From Trichobilharzia regenti (taxonomy: Eukaryota; Platyhelminthes; Trematoda; Strigeidida; Schistosomatidae), in contig OX235267.1 in NCBI GenBank assembly GCA_944472135.2, positions 19,203,452-19,267,451 of the forward strand: a stretch of DNA of 64,000 nucleotides, read 5' to 3'. This document shows positions 50,601 through 61,805 of the stretch, in pieces (the stretch's first letter is position 1; every line of letters begins with the position of its first letter). The position numbers and the translations under genes were made by a program. The notes beneath the pieces are model-generated. The model saw nothing but the letters and a program-made list of their open reading frames with translations, ran no database searches and was not told the DNA's origin.

Positions 50601-53600
50601 TCTTTGCCACATTCTATCAACTACGATAAATGTTTTGAAACTATGCTTAATAGACCAACTAATACGTTAAATAGTTCCACTACCGTTTTTCAATTGAAGT
50701 AGCACAATTAAAGCCCATTAAAATTTCCAGAACAATGGATACTGCACAAAGAATACTCCTTTTGATAACATCATCAAGTTCTACAGTTATATATACATTA
50801 TAGTGAATGAATTAGTGTTGTGAACAACAATAATGTTTAAATAACATCGAATTAATAATGTCAATAGATTACCGTTCAGTAGCATCAACATAAAGATAAA
50901 CTGAATGGCAGGAAAATTAGCGAAGATAATATTACAAATTTATGAATTTATAGTCTGTACTGAAGGCCAGGACAGTAGTAGTGGCTGGACTTACTTCTTT
51001 TACACACAAAGCACTGGTTGTTTCACGTGAAATGTAATAGCCTCTGATGTTTGGAGCATGTGGTGCTTGGGTGTTTTTGTCAATTTATTTGACACTCGGT
51101 AGATGATAGAGAAGGATTCTTCAACGCTGGCCGGTTTGAACCAGATGGTCTAATATAGAACTATTGATGGTTTTCACTTCACCTTTACTTAGCCATACTG
51201 GGAGATGTTCTCGAGCACGAGGAATCAAGTTCCTAGAGCAACGATCGACATGACTCGCTCCTCAAGTGCAGTTGAATTGGTAGATACAATTTGAAGCGGC
51301 CAGTCTAGGTACTTCATCTTTCAGTCGAGGAATCACCATCGGTCGTATAGAGAATAAGACATGAAGTTCGTCAGCATTAAAAGTTCTTTGAACTGATTTT
51401 CTTAATTTTTTCGTAATTATTTCATTTGGTATATCGCCCTTGAATTGCAGTCGTATATAAAGAGGCTTTTTTACGGATTGTGAGTAGTCCTTTTCCGCTT
51501 TCTTTGTCATGTGTTTCTTGACAAATTTGTCGGGATAGTTATTTTCAATACAAGTATCGTATACAATGCTTAATTCATCTTCAATTACTTCTTCTAAGCA
51601 TATAGCTCTGACTCTGTGGCTGAGAGTCTTTACCAGATTTCTTCTGTACTTGAGAAGAACGAAGCTGTGAAAATGTGTATATTGTCCTATCTATGTACTT
51701 TTTCTATGCAAATTTCTTTTTATGCTACCATCTGGTTTTCTTGTAAGTAGGACATCCAGGAAAGCAATTCTGTCTAGGGATTCCTCTTCACATGTGAATT
51801 TCATAGCCGAATGTACTTCATTGAATTCAGTAATTATTGTACTCTTATCAGAACCATTATCACAAAGAATAAAGGTATCATCTATATATCGGCAATAAAA
51901 TGAGAGCTTACTGATAAGGTTGTTCAGAGGTCCATTTTCTAGTTTACTTAGAAAGAAATCAGCCAAAATGGAATCCAATGGTGAGCCCATCGCCACTCCG
52001 TCCACTTGTCTGTAAAGTATGCCGTCAAATTTGAAATTCACATTCATAGTACACCTCAATAACAATTCGTTTAGGATTTCAGTACGGATGCCAATGTTTA
52101 TCGACTGGTTATCCACTTGTTCAAATATGTAGTTAACTGTTCCTAATAGGGGTACATTTGTGAATAAAGATGTTATGTCCAGAGATATTATGGTTTTGTC
52201 CTTGATATTAATATCTTTGATTTTGTCTACAAATTTAAATACATCCTTGACGCTATATTACTATCTTCTCATACAAAGGTTTGAGAATATTTGCTAACCA
52301 TCTAGCTGGAGCATGATAGGGCGAATTTTGCATATCAAGTATTGGTATTAACGGTACCCTTGTTTAATGTACTTTAGGAGAGCTGTAAACATCCATCTCA
52401 CTTAAGGGATAGTCTGGTCTCTCTGAGATACTCCTTCTCGGGACACTGATTGTGATGGCTGTTACTGGCAACTATTCAAGTCGCTTATTCTGACTGATGC
52501 GAAAGACTACAGGCACTTTATATCTAGTAGGTGGACCGTCGAAGTCTGTGTATTACCCTTTTCACTATCGGGGGGTCTATGATTCATTGGTGGAACGCTC
52601 TTCAGCTACACACATGGTTTGAGTTCGATTCCTGACCGACGCCTTCCTAATCCTTGCTTAAGTGGTCACAAGCCCCGTAAACACGGTAAAGAAAAACATC
52701 ACAGCTACTGAGACTACAAAGCTGAAGCTTGAAGCGCAAAGTTCCAATCAGAACGTGAAGGATTAATATGCATATATATATATATATATGTTTATAATCA
52801 TATCTGAAAATTAAATTAATATTGTAAAACTATTACAGAATTCTAAGGAGTTTTTATTGAAGAATCATGACAGCACTTTGCTTAGAAACCGAATAGTTGA
52901 AAACAGATCTTATAGTTGATTCACTGAAAACTCTTTCGAGCTAAGTCTTCGCAGTCACTGTCTTTGTGTAATTATTGTAAAGTGGGAGATATAGCCCACC
53001 AATTAATTTATTTATTCTAAATCCAACACAATTAATGCAGTCAGATATAATGTAGTGATGGCGATTTGGTAAGATTATTAGTGCAAACCATTACATTGCA
53101 ACCGAACAAATTCGTAGTGAATGTTTTAGCAACTCTTATTATGTAATCAATGTTCTAGACTCAAATGGTAGTCTTTCTCGTAACACTTATCACTTCTAAA
53201 TGATATTTGTCTTGATATGATTATGAACAATAGTTTGTGCTCGAAACGTCATCAGTTAATATAACTGTACAACACTGTGTGCTTTATCGAAATAAAATCT
53301 TATCCATAATAGACTTATACTCTACCACAGTGCCCAAGTTCTATACACTTATATCGATATTTGTCTTGAGGTAAGAATAAGAGAATGTAACTTGAAATAA
53401 AAGTTTATTCGCATACTTAAGTTCTACCCCCAATATACAAGTACCTGACTATTTTTCTTTTCTTTTTTCTGTATAGACCAAACAGTGACTGTTTAGATGG
53501 AGAAGTATTTGAAATGTTATATACATTCTCAGATTTCCTTGCATTCAAGGAAATGATGCTCGATTACAAAAAAGTAAAAATTGACAAAATATTTCTCTAA
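47591..53600 (+). CDS. ARL2BP: ADP-ribosylation factor-like 2-binding protein (BART)
   Basis: Four exons (47591-47652, 49620-49726, 49802-49887, 53477-53600) have GT/AG borders and matching phases and give one protein: VGHLEDIMM, then DEFQRVQDKFINEYYNEFED, ISTVERMLEKQLCERMPNFS, and FSDFLAFKEMMLDYKK to TAA. This follows vertebrate ARL2BP (YLEDIIMDDEFQ, KYYLEFEDTEENK, FTDFLAFKEMFLDYR) nearly residue by residue, without its C-terminal extension. The protein is an all-helical effector of GTP-bound ARL2/ARL3, found at centrosomes, cilia and mitochondria. The 3.6-kb last intron holds a Penelope-like element. The start codon is not located: no ATG precedes the first exon in frame, and a TAG lies 21 bp upstream. 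Confidence 0.85.
47770..48300 (-). repeat. Decayed RTE-like 3' end
   Basis: GCACAAAAGTGC, AATTTCGTAAAACACAC and TTGGTTTGACCGCCCCAAAC, then TTTTCCAGTC, align with the 3' region and C-terminal coding part of the RTE copy at 40430-40922, in the same orientation. It lies in the first located ARL2BP intron and has no open frame left. Confidence 0.6.
48301..49619. other. ARL2BP intron sequence, nothing recognised
   Basis: About 1.3 kb without a supported gene or familiar repeat. Confidence 0.5.
49620..49726 (+). CDS. ARL2BP: ARL2BP exon b
   Basis: Acceptor AATTTTTTCTTTAG, donor GTAAGTG. It completes the Ser codon and encodes the DEFQ to HNKY part; ends in phase 0. Confidence 0.88.
49802..49887 (+). 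CDS. ARL2BP: ARL2BP exon c
   Basis: Acceptor CATTAACTTTTAG, donor GTAAGTG. It encodes ISTVERMLEKQLCERM to MDSL and ends after two bases of an Ala codon. Confidence 0.88.
49888..50989. other. ARL2BP last intron, 5' part
   Basis: AT-rich intron sequence with no recognised element. Confidence 0.5.
50990..52360 (-). mobile_element. Penelope-like retroelement, decayed
   Basis: Minus strand, inside the last ARL2BP intron and opposite in direction to the gene. It contains the end of the fingers, most of the palm and the thumb of a Penelope-type reverse transcriptase and a degraded GIY-YIG endonuclease region. The outer ends are not defined. Confidence 0.8.
51030..52350 (-). pseudogene. Penelope-like reverse transcriptase and GIY-YIG endonuclease remnant
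   Basis: Reading the minus strand: SPYHAPARWLANILKPLYEK near 52310, ISLDITSLFTNVPLLGT near 52170 (first catalytic Asp), FDGILYRQVDGVAMGSPLDS near 52010, FYCRYIDDTFILCD near 51880 (catalytic DD), IAFLDVLLTRK near 51755, then IRLQFKGDIPNEII near 51450 and the linker PRLAASNCIYQFNC near 51280, which leads into the GIY-YIG domain. That domain has a TGA directly after FNCT and reads on as GASHVDRCSRNL with the EHLP motif. A frame break near 52255 and other stops show a dead copy. Confidence 0.82.
52361..53180. other. Intron sequence with a TA microsatellite
   Basis: No gene is seen. A TA dinucleotide run lies at about 52771-52788. Confidence 0.5.
53181..53345 (+). repeat. Penelope-like element 3' terminus, plus strand
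   Basis: GATTATGAACAATA, then TTCGAAACGTCATC-like sequence (here GCTCGAAACGTCATCAG), CACTGTGTG and GTGCCCAAGTT occur in the same order in the complement of 63130-63265, downstream of the Penelope-like GIY-YIG region there. Its direction is opposite to the nearby Penelope-like reverse transcriptase at 50990-52360. Confidence 0.6.
53477..53600 (+). CDS. ARL2BP: ARL2BP exon d, with stop
   Basis: Acceptor TTTTTTCTGTATAG. It encodes PNSDCLDGEVFEML, then TFSDFLAFKEMMLDYKK and ends KIFL, TAA at 53598-53600. Confidence 0.88.
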
Positions 53601-53627
53601 ATTTTCAAGTATTGGTTTTTGTAGGGA

Positions 53628-53835
53628 TTTTGTTTGATTGCATGGAGGAATTTAATCATGAGCTGACATCAGTTAGATAACCACTGGAAAACCTGGGAGT
53701 ACTGGACAGCCGTTTCGTCCTAGTTTGGGACTCCTCAGCAGTACGCACCCACCGGGATTCGAACCCAGGACCTTCTGGTTACAAGGCGAGCTCGTAGACC
53801 ATTGAGCCACTGGGACCCGATCCAATGGTCCTTGA
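53628..53835 (-). mobile_element. tRNA-derived SINE with hammerhead (Sm-alpha type)
   Basis: On the minus strand a tRNA-like head (A box TGGCTCAATGGT, B box GGTTCGAATCC, about 53815-53745) is followed by a hammerhead core and a unique tail ending near CAATCAAACAAAATCC. This arrangement is that of schistosome Sm-alpha SINEs. It begins about 30 bp past the ARL2BP stop codon. Confidence 0.88.
53698..53744 (-). ncRNA. Hammerhead ribozyme in the SINE
   Basis: Minus strand: CTGAGGA (53738-53732), stem II GTCC/GGAC, GAAAC (53716-53712), cleavage triplet GTC (53707-53705). GTACTG before the core pairs with CAGTAC after the site to form stem I. All conserved core bases are present, so cleavage activity is plausible. 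Confidence 0.85.
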
Positions 53836-53923
53836 ATTCTAACTTCTGCCAGTTCACGACATAGCGCGACCACTTCGCAATGTCTTCTTCGATGAGTTAC
53901 TGCCTCATCTATTTGCTTTTTAG

Positions 53924-53974
53924 TACCTTTGTGAACTGTTGGCAGTTGGTTTCTTCAACACTTCTATGTGTTTG
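53924..53974 (+). other. Exon-like segment at the outer edge of the left arm
   Basis: Acceptor TTTGCTTTTTAG, 17 open codons (YLCELLAVGFFNTSMCL) and donor GTAAGT. It looks like an internal exon, but its phase does not join the next candidate exon at 54605 without a stop, so either an exon between is missed or it is chance. Confidence 0.35.
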
Positions 53975-54604
53975 GTAAGTTCAGACTAATTTCTTTCTCC
54001 GAATTCTTTGAAGGAGTATCAGATTGACAACATTTGCGCTAATTTTCGAAGCATATTTCATATTTAAAACATAATTTATTTTGTTTAATAAAGTGTTCAA
54101 TCACTTATTATGACTGGAATTCTGAACATTCATGTTGTCATTTCTTTTGTCAGCTTGTAGTGCTTCTGGCAAATTGGCTCAAATGAGTTTTGTACGACAT
54201 GTCTATGTGACACTGTGTATGACCAACTTACATGTGTATTTTTTTGAGTTAACAGCAAAATATATGACAATTTACATCTCAAACTTTTAATCTTTGTCAC
54301 CAGAAATCGCTCCAATTTTTTAATCTTTTTAAATAATAGAATTATTAGTATTATTATGACTGAATGTATTATTTGTATGCACAATCTTCCCTTCCCATTT
54401 ACAAGTGATTTTGGTTGGTGCATATTTAAAAATTATTTCTAAAGTTATGTATGTACATGTAAGTTTAATCGGATTAAATCTAATTGAAACAATATTGTGC
54501 GCTTAAATGTCTTGTTCTAAATTTTACGATTGGAACTATTACTTATTGTGAAATTTTAAGTGAAAAATATTTATGCAGTGAATCTTCCAATTTTATTTGT
54601 CCAG

Positions 54605-54747
54605 AACGCGATTTACAGAAGAAAAAATTATTTTATCGATTCATAGTTGGATAAATATGACTCTCTCACGAATACCTACGGTCTGGAAATATCAGATTAT
54701 ACAGTCTTGTGATCGTGTACTGAAGTTAATGCTTTTGGTTTACTCAG
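54605..54747 (+). CDS. Candidate exon of an unrecognised gene (left arm, first)
   Basis: Acceptor AATTTTATTTGTCCAG, 143 bp, donor GTAAAT. The open frame reads TRFTEEKIILSIHSWINMTL, then PTVWKYQIIQSCDRVLKLML. It ends after one base of a codon and joins 55077 in phase to give Ala-Asp-Ala-Leu-Asp. I do not recognise the protein. The composition is not low complexity and looks like a helical host protein. An identical copy lies at 60968-61111 on the minus strand. Confidence 0.5.
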
Positions 54748-55076
54748 GTAAATCTGTGCACAATGGATGCTTTGGATGTAATATATGTTAGTGTACTTTG
54801 GATGTCTAATAACACCTCGACAATACAGAAAGGATGAATTACAGCATATGTTTGCACCTGAAGTTTAACATGCTTCTGTGGAGCACATTACATTGTACGT
54901 TGCAGGTGTGTTCTCTAGAAATGCGCAGATGAACACTATCCGATTTGGTTGGTGGAAGAAGAGCATGTGATGAAGAAACCATCCATTTGTGAACATAATA
55001 GACCATTTATCGTCAAAAGTTAAGAGATTCAAATTCATTCACCCTTAAAATTTGCGTTTCATCCACTTGTGTTTAG

Positions 55077-55354
55077 CCGATGCTTTAGATAAAATATGGA
55101 CAAAACCTAAATTATGTATTCAAACACCTTCAGTTAAAACCTCTTTCTCCACCATCATCTCAGTAATATCACTTTTATTTCATTGTATTTTATCGCAAGA
55201 ACTCATCAAAGTTCATCAGCCACTTCATTATTACCATCATCGAACTCTTAATGTATTTTCAAAATCTAGATCACAACTAACTTGGTTAATAGACTTTCAA
55301 AACTATGTTATTCACCTACTTCAATTCCACCACGTTCAACATCTTTATCGTTAG
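55077..55354 (+). CDS. Candidate last exon of an unrecognised gene (left arm)
   Basis: Acceptor CACTTGTGTTTAG, then ADALDKIWTKPKLCIQTPS, a hydrophobic stretch (FSTIISVISLLFHCILS) and a His-rich end closing with TAG at 55352-55354. Phase matches the exon at 54605-54747. With that exon it gives about 140 residues of C-terminus. Function unknown. The identical copy is 60361-60638 on the minus strand. Confidence 0.5.
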
Positions 55355-56668
55355 AATGTGCTTACACTGGTTACCTGCCGGAGTTCCTTGTTGTGTACAA
55401 TCACCGATAGGCAGACAGATTATTTCACCAATGAAGGTAGGTGATAATGGAGGCATGAAGTGGCTTGTCGGAAATGCTTTCCAGGACATTTTATGTTTCT
55501 GAACCATGCAGAAGCACTGATGTGACATATACTTAATATTTATCCAGATGACTGGTAGTCACATAACATTCTCTCAAATAAAACATAATGTCAAATTCTC
55601 ATGCATATGAGTGCTAAAATGAGTAGACATTCCATCGTGAATATCTCGATGATCTCAGGAATAAGAAATTGAGTAACCATTTGAAGGATGAAAAAACACA
55701 TAGTTGGGTGTATAGTCTGTTTTCGGCAAATCCATTTACTCTAGCTTGGCAACAGCATTTACGTACAATCTTCTTCATCAAAGAGATTACTAGCAAAAGT
55801 GATGAGTTACCATTATTCATAGCCATTGAATAAAAGGCGTTGAATGAGAGTATAAGTGTTATGTATTAAAATGAATAAAATAAGGAATCGTTTATGTTAC
55901 AAATGGTGAAGTAAAAAACGCAAACTGCAAAACAATAAACACGTGGCGACATCAATGGCTGACCATGCTTAAAGTGAAAAAGCTCCCTTTCAACTAAGTC
56001 CTCTACATGTTTTACAAGTAATGGGTTATTCTACATGCATATATAAGCGAAATAAGACTTATACGCAATGTTTATATTACAAGAATGTTATATAAACAAT
56101 TCAATGTGACCATTTCCGTGTGTTTTCATTCATGGATAGTGAACGCCACGAGATATTCAGATGTATACGGAAATAGTGAAATAATGCATAATTGTTGACT
56201 TTAAGACGGTTCACGAATAATAACATCTTCGGGATTTCCACAGGTGAAAATGAAATTATACTAACTGCAAACCATGAGAGGTGGACAACTTACATGTGAA
56301 TAAAATACCGTATAACAATGGTGGTTACATGCATCAAATGTGAAAACCATACTCACTCATGCTCAAATATATCCATCTCACTCTGTAAACTTTGATCCGA
56401 AATTCTTACACATAAATATTTACTTAGAATCTTGAATCAGCAATAAAACTCTTCATACTAAGCACTGTAGAATTTTGAAAACATTATGAAAGCAAGATAC
56501 ACATTTGAGAAGTGGTAAATAATGATGTCGACTAAATTCGTGTTTATTCTCATGTTTGTGTTATTAGTAGTGGATACTCATTGGATCACTTTGTGATGAT
56601 TAATCGATGATATTAATTTGTGTTGTAGATAATTTAACATTAGATTTCGAAGGGATTTGTTATATATG

Positions 56669-59046
56669 AGAATGTTGGACAAAGTCGAGCGAAATAAGTC
56701 CCACAAACCATGCAAGCCAAACGTTTTCATGTCCTCCATTTGCTCAGTGCACCTCATGCTTTCGCTAGCTACGAAACACCAATTATATAAATTTGGGATT
56801 GTGAAGCACTTGGATGGCACGTTTACCTCAATGAAACTGAAAAACGGTGTATTATTTTCTTCGTTTATTTGCAATCACTTCGTCATTGACACCTGAATAA
56901 CTGCATGCCATACCAATATTCTGTGTGAAATATTTCTGTTCCACATTCTATATGTGCTTATCATGCACTTGATGGAATCATGTATGAGTCTAATTCCCAT
57001 ATGGAATATTATCAGATTAAATAAACTAAACCAGCTTCGCAAGTGGTAAATGCGAGGATGAGGACCAAACGATTGTAAAACTTCTCACTACTGATAGGAA
57101 TTTGACAGATAGTCATGTAGCCGAATAAAGGAAAATAGAAGAAATGCTTGATAACGGAAATGGTAAAGTTCATGAAATTCAATTATGACTCATTATTGTG
57201 GTGATTCGTTTGTGAATGCTCTGGGGCTAGTTAACAACCACACCACTATCCCCATTTCACACGTAGTTTCATGAAACTGTCAGCGCATAATCCCGTAGAT
57301 TGAATTCTCCTAACTGTGTTTAATAAACTTCGCTCACGTATCTATCATGCGGAGATACTTCGTCAACAGAAACTGTGATCTTTGTCTATACAAATACACC
57401 ATTCAAATATTATCCTCTGAACTCCCTCATTTATTTGCTGCAAACCAATCAGACGTTTTGTCCGAACACTGGAGTGGATATCAACAAGACATTAGACTTT
57501 GTAACAACTAGAAATTAGGCAGAAGGTCAGAATAGAATGTCGATAGTCATATGCATGTATATGTATATGATCAACAGGAGGATCCTATGGATAGTCTCAA
57601 ATAACAAATCCTGCATATTTATTTGTTTTCATCTTGCTAAGTTCGCTTCTTTCTATTTATATAATGAATTGTAGAAATTGACAGTTACATCGCTTATCCT
57701 CTTGATTTAAAATTCAGTCATTACAAGTTAATTTTGCATCTTATTTTGCCTGATACTAGTAAAACTTTGTCATGCAATAACACGAATTTGTATTTCCATC
57801 ACTTTTCAAAAGCTGAATCTGGCCTAAATGACAACCGTGGAAAATTGCCATCAGGACTGTGGACAGAAACGTATTAGAAACTCATCAAGGATATATGTTC
57901 AGCGATTTCATCCGCGAAATCTGTACATTAGCATTTATATGCATTAAAAATGTGTGTGTATGAATAAGATAAATACATACCATATATAAGTGCATATATT
58001 CATGTACACAGATACCACTGTGAAGTATTTGAAGATGAAATCTGATATGTACCCACATGATGTGTATTTTGTTTTAGACAGTCTATTATATTTTGCTATG
58101 TGTATATGGATCGATATTCCATTATAACTGACATTATGCTTTTGTCTGTCCACTAACTAAATAAACATGTATGACCTTGTTATCACATGACATTACAACC
58201 AATCATGCTAAGACTGGCTTTTTATTGGTTCATGTGTATTAGCCATTTTCATATATACTTTTGTACTGTATTCTGGTTCACACATATTTCGTACATTGCG
58301 TACCATTATTATTATTATTTCACTCACACACTAGTGTGACATTTATTGTCCCTGTCTGGAAAGTACCAGTATCATCGTTAACCCGGTGGTCTTCTGATTT
58401 CCCTCTTCCCGCGTCAGGACTATTAACTATTCGAAGAGTACATAACATAATTGGCGACGGGGAAAACTCTATTAACCACTCAGCAGCAGTACATAACAAA
58501 ATCACCGAAGAGATGTCTTTGCAGAGCTATTTCCTCCTTCACCCCTAATAAACCACAGTAGAATACCTGCAAGTATAATATTACTTTGCGATAACTTGAG
58601 TGGACAACCTCCGACTCTACTGCGAAACTCCAAACATATATACGGGATCAAGTTGTTCTTTGGAAAAAATAAACTGTCTTGATTATAGAAGAATTAGTGG
58701 AGCATATAAAAGATGTAATTTTTGTCTTGTAAATTTGATAGTTTTGTTATTCATACCGTACAGACCACCGAATACTTCGATTTCTCCCTGATTACAATCA
58801 TTCAGTGGCATTCGGTATTCAGTCGAGTTGAACGTGTTATTACACTCTCATTCCACCCACACCAGACATAAATCATGCCAACGAACTCAAATCCCGGGAT
58901 CCTCATCAGCATCTACAACAGAATATCTGCCCACTGTGTGTATACAGAAGAATACACTACAACGTATGCATCATACAAAACAGTCTTTGCCACAACTGAG
59001 GCTTGTTGAAGTCGTCGTCTTAAATACCGAAGACACTGTCCCGGTG
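56669..59046. other. Spacer of the large inverted repeat
   Basis: 2378 bp of unique, AT-rich sequence. Apart from a possible LTR with primer-binding site (58168-58463), no gene is supported. Short open frames at 56657-56896 and 58828-59055 have no recognisable motif. Confidence 0.6.
58168..58463 (+). repeat. Possible Gypsy-type LTR end with primer-binding site
   Basis: A segment from TGTATGACCTTG to GTACATAACA (58447), with a CATATATACTTTT box near 58250, is followed after 4 bases by TGGCGACGGGGA. Sequences like TGGCGAC next to a CA end are common primer-binding sites of Gypsy LTR elements. No second LTR and no coding sequence were found in the window. Confidence 0.35.
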
Positions 59047-60360
59047 CATATATAACAAATCCCTTCGAAATCTAATGTTAAATTATCTACAACACAAATT
59101 AATATCATCGATTAATCATCACAAAGTGATCCAATGAGTATCCACTACTAATAACACAAACATGAGAATAAACACGAATTTAGTCGACATCATTATTTAC
59201 CACTTCTCAAATGTGTATCTTGCTTTCATAATGTTTTCAAAATTCTACAGTGCTTAGTATGAAGAGTTTTATTGCTGATTCAAGATTCTAAGTAAATATT
59301 TATGTGTAAGAATTTCGGATCAAAGTTTACAGAGTGAGATGGATATATTTGAGCATGAGTGAGTATGGTTTTCACATTTGATGCATGTAACCACCATTGT
59401 TATACGGTATTTTATTCACATGTAAGTTGTCCACCTCTCATGGTTTGCAGTTAGTATAATTTCATTGTCACCTGTGGAAATCCCGAAGATGTTATTATTC
59501 GTGAACCGTCTTAAAGTCAACAATTATGCATTATTTCACTATTTCCGTATACATCTGAATATCTCGTGGCGTTCACTATCCATGAATGAAAACACACGGA
59601 AATGGTCACATTGAATTGTTTATATAACATTCTTGTAATATAAACATTGCGTATAAGTCTTATTTCGCTTATATATGCATGTAGAATAACCCATTACTTG
59701 TAAAACATGTAGAGGACTTAGTTGAAAGGGAGCTTTTTCACTTTAAGCATGGTCAGCCATTGATGTCGCCACGTGTTTATTGTTTTGCAGTTTGCGTTTT
59801 TTACTTCACCATTTGTAACATAAACGATTCCTTATTTTATTCATTTTAATACATAACACTTATACTCTCATTCAACGCCTTTTATTCAATGGCTATGAAT
59901 AATGGTAACTCATCACTTTTGCTAGTAATCTCTTTGATGAAGAAGATTGTACGTAAATGCTGTTGCCAAGCTAGAGTAAATGGATTTGCCGAAAACAGAC
60001 TATACACCCAACTATGTGTTTTTTCATCCTTCAAATGGTTACTCAATTTCTTATTCCTGAGATCATCGAGATATTCACGATGGAATGTCTACTCATTTTA
60101 GCACTCATATGCATGAGAATTTGACATTATGTTTTATTTGAGAGAATGTTATGTGACTACCAGTCATCTGGATAAATATTAAGTATATGTCACATCAGTG
60201 CTTCTGCATGGTTCAGAAACATAAAATGTCCTGGAAAGCATTTCCGACAAGCCACTTCATGCCTCCATTATCACCTACCTTCATTGGTGAAATAATCTGT
60301 CTGCCTATCGGTGATTGTACACAACAAGGAACTCCGGCAGGTAACCAGTGTAAGCACATT

Positions 60361-60638
60361 CTAACGATAAAGATGTTGAACGTGGTGGAATTGAAGTAGG
60401 TGAATAACATAGTTTTGAAAGTCTATTAACCAAGTTAGTTGTGATCTAGATTTTGAAAATACATTAAGAGTTCGATGATGGTAATAATGAAGTGGCTGAT
60501 GAACTTTGATGAGTTCTTGCGATAAAATACAATGAAATAAAAGTGATATTACTGAGATGATGGTGGAGAAAGAGGTTTTAACTGAAGGTGTTTGAATACA
60601 TAATTTAGGTTTTGTCCATATTTTATCTAAAGCATCGG
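60361..60638 (-). CDS. Duplicate of the candidate last exon (right arm)
   Basis: Inverted copy of 55077-55354, same predicted residues throughout, with the stop at 60361-60363. It is unclear which copy, if either, belongs to a complete gene. Confidence 0.45.
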
Positions 60639-60967
60639 CTAAACACAAGTGGATGAAACGCAAATTTTAAGGGTGAATGAATTTGAATCTCTTAACTTTT
60701 GACGATAAATGGTCTATTATGTTCACAAATGGATGGTTTCTTCATCACATGCTCTTCTTCCACCAACCAAATCGGATAGTGTTCATCTGCGCATTTCTAG
60801 AGAACACACCTGCAACGTACAATGTAATGTGCTCCACAGAAGCATGTTAAACTTCAGGTGCAAACATATGCTGTAATTCATCCTTTCTGTATTGTCGAGG
60901 TGTTATTAGACATCCAAAGTACACTAACATATATTACATCCAAAGCATCCATTGTGCACAGATTTAC

Positions 60968-61111
60968 CTGAGTAAACCAAAAGCATTAACTTCAGTACAC
61001 GATCACAAGACTGTATAATCTGATATTTCCAGACCGTAGGTATTCGTGAGAGAGTCATATTTATCCAACTATGAATCGATAAAATAATTTTTTCTTCTGT
61101 AAATCGCGTTC
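60968..61111 (-). CDS. Duplicate of the first candidate exon (right arm)
   Basis: Inverted copy of 54605-54747, identical in translation, with the same splice-like borders. Confidence 0.45.
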
Positions 61112-61805
61112 TGGACAAATAAAATTGGAAGATTCACTGCATAAATATTTTTCACTTAAAATTTCACAATAAGTAATAGTTCCAATCGTAAAATTTAGAA
61201 CAAGACATTTAAGCGCACAATATTGTTTCAATTAGATTTAATCCGATTAAACTTACATGTACATACATAACTTTAGAAATAATTTTTAAATATGCACCAA
61301 CCAAAATCACTTGTAAATGGGAAGGGAAGATTGTGCATACAAATAATACATTCAGTCATAATAATACTAATAATTCTATTATTTAAAAAGATTAAAAAAT
61401 TGGAGCGATTTCTGGTGACAAAGATTAAAAGTTTGAGATGTAAATTGTCATATATTTTGCTGTTAACTCAAAAAAATACACATGTAAGTTGGTCATACAC
61501 AGTGTCACATAGACATGTCGTACAAAACTCATTTGAGCCAATTTGCCAGAAGCACTACAAGCTGACAAAAGAAATGACAACATGAATGTTCAGAATTCCA
61601 GTCATAATAAGTGATTGAACACTTTATTAAACAAAATAAATTATGTTTTAAATATGAAATATGCTTCGAAAATTAGCGCAAATGTTGTCAATCTGATACT
61701 CCTTCAAAGAATTCGGAGAAAGAAATTAGTCTGAACTTACCAAACACATAGAAGTGTTGAAGAAACCAACTGCCAACAGTTCACAAAGGTACTAAAAAAC
61801 AAATA

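Larger units (their letters stand above)
53910..56668. repeat. Left arm of the 2.76-kb inverted repeat
   Basis: Each base x pairs with base 115715 minus x in 59047-61805; the constant sum holds at every point I compared across the arm, so there are no net indels. One substitution was seen (GAAAAT near 56250 against GACAAT). The outer border is sharp, a few bases before the exon-like TACCTTTGTGAAC at 53924; the inner border is at TATATATG. Confidence 0.93.
59047..61805. repeat. Right arm of the 2.76-kb inverted repeat
   Basis: Reverse complement of 53910-56668 with no net length change. It carries the same exon-like segments on the minus strand (61741-61791, 60968-61111, 60361-60638). Confidence 0.93.

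Noticed and set aside
54130..54423. 97-codon minus-strand frame repeated at 61292-61585
   Set aside because: Low-complexity Ile/Leu/Lys text on the strand opposite to better exon candidates. It is repeated only because it lies in the inverted repeat.
55614..55826. 70-codon minus-strand frame duplicated at 59889-60101
   Set aside because: No motif or splice support; the duplication follows from the inverted repeat.
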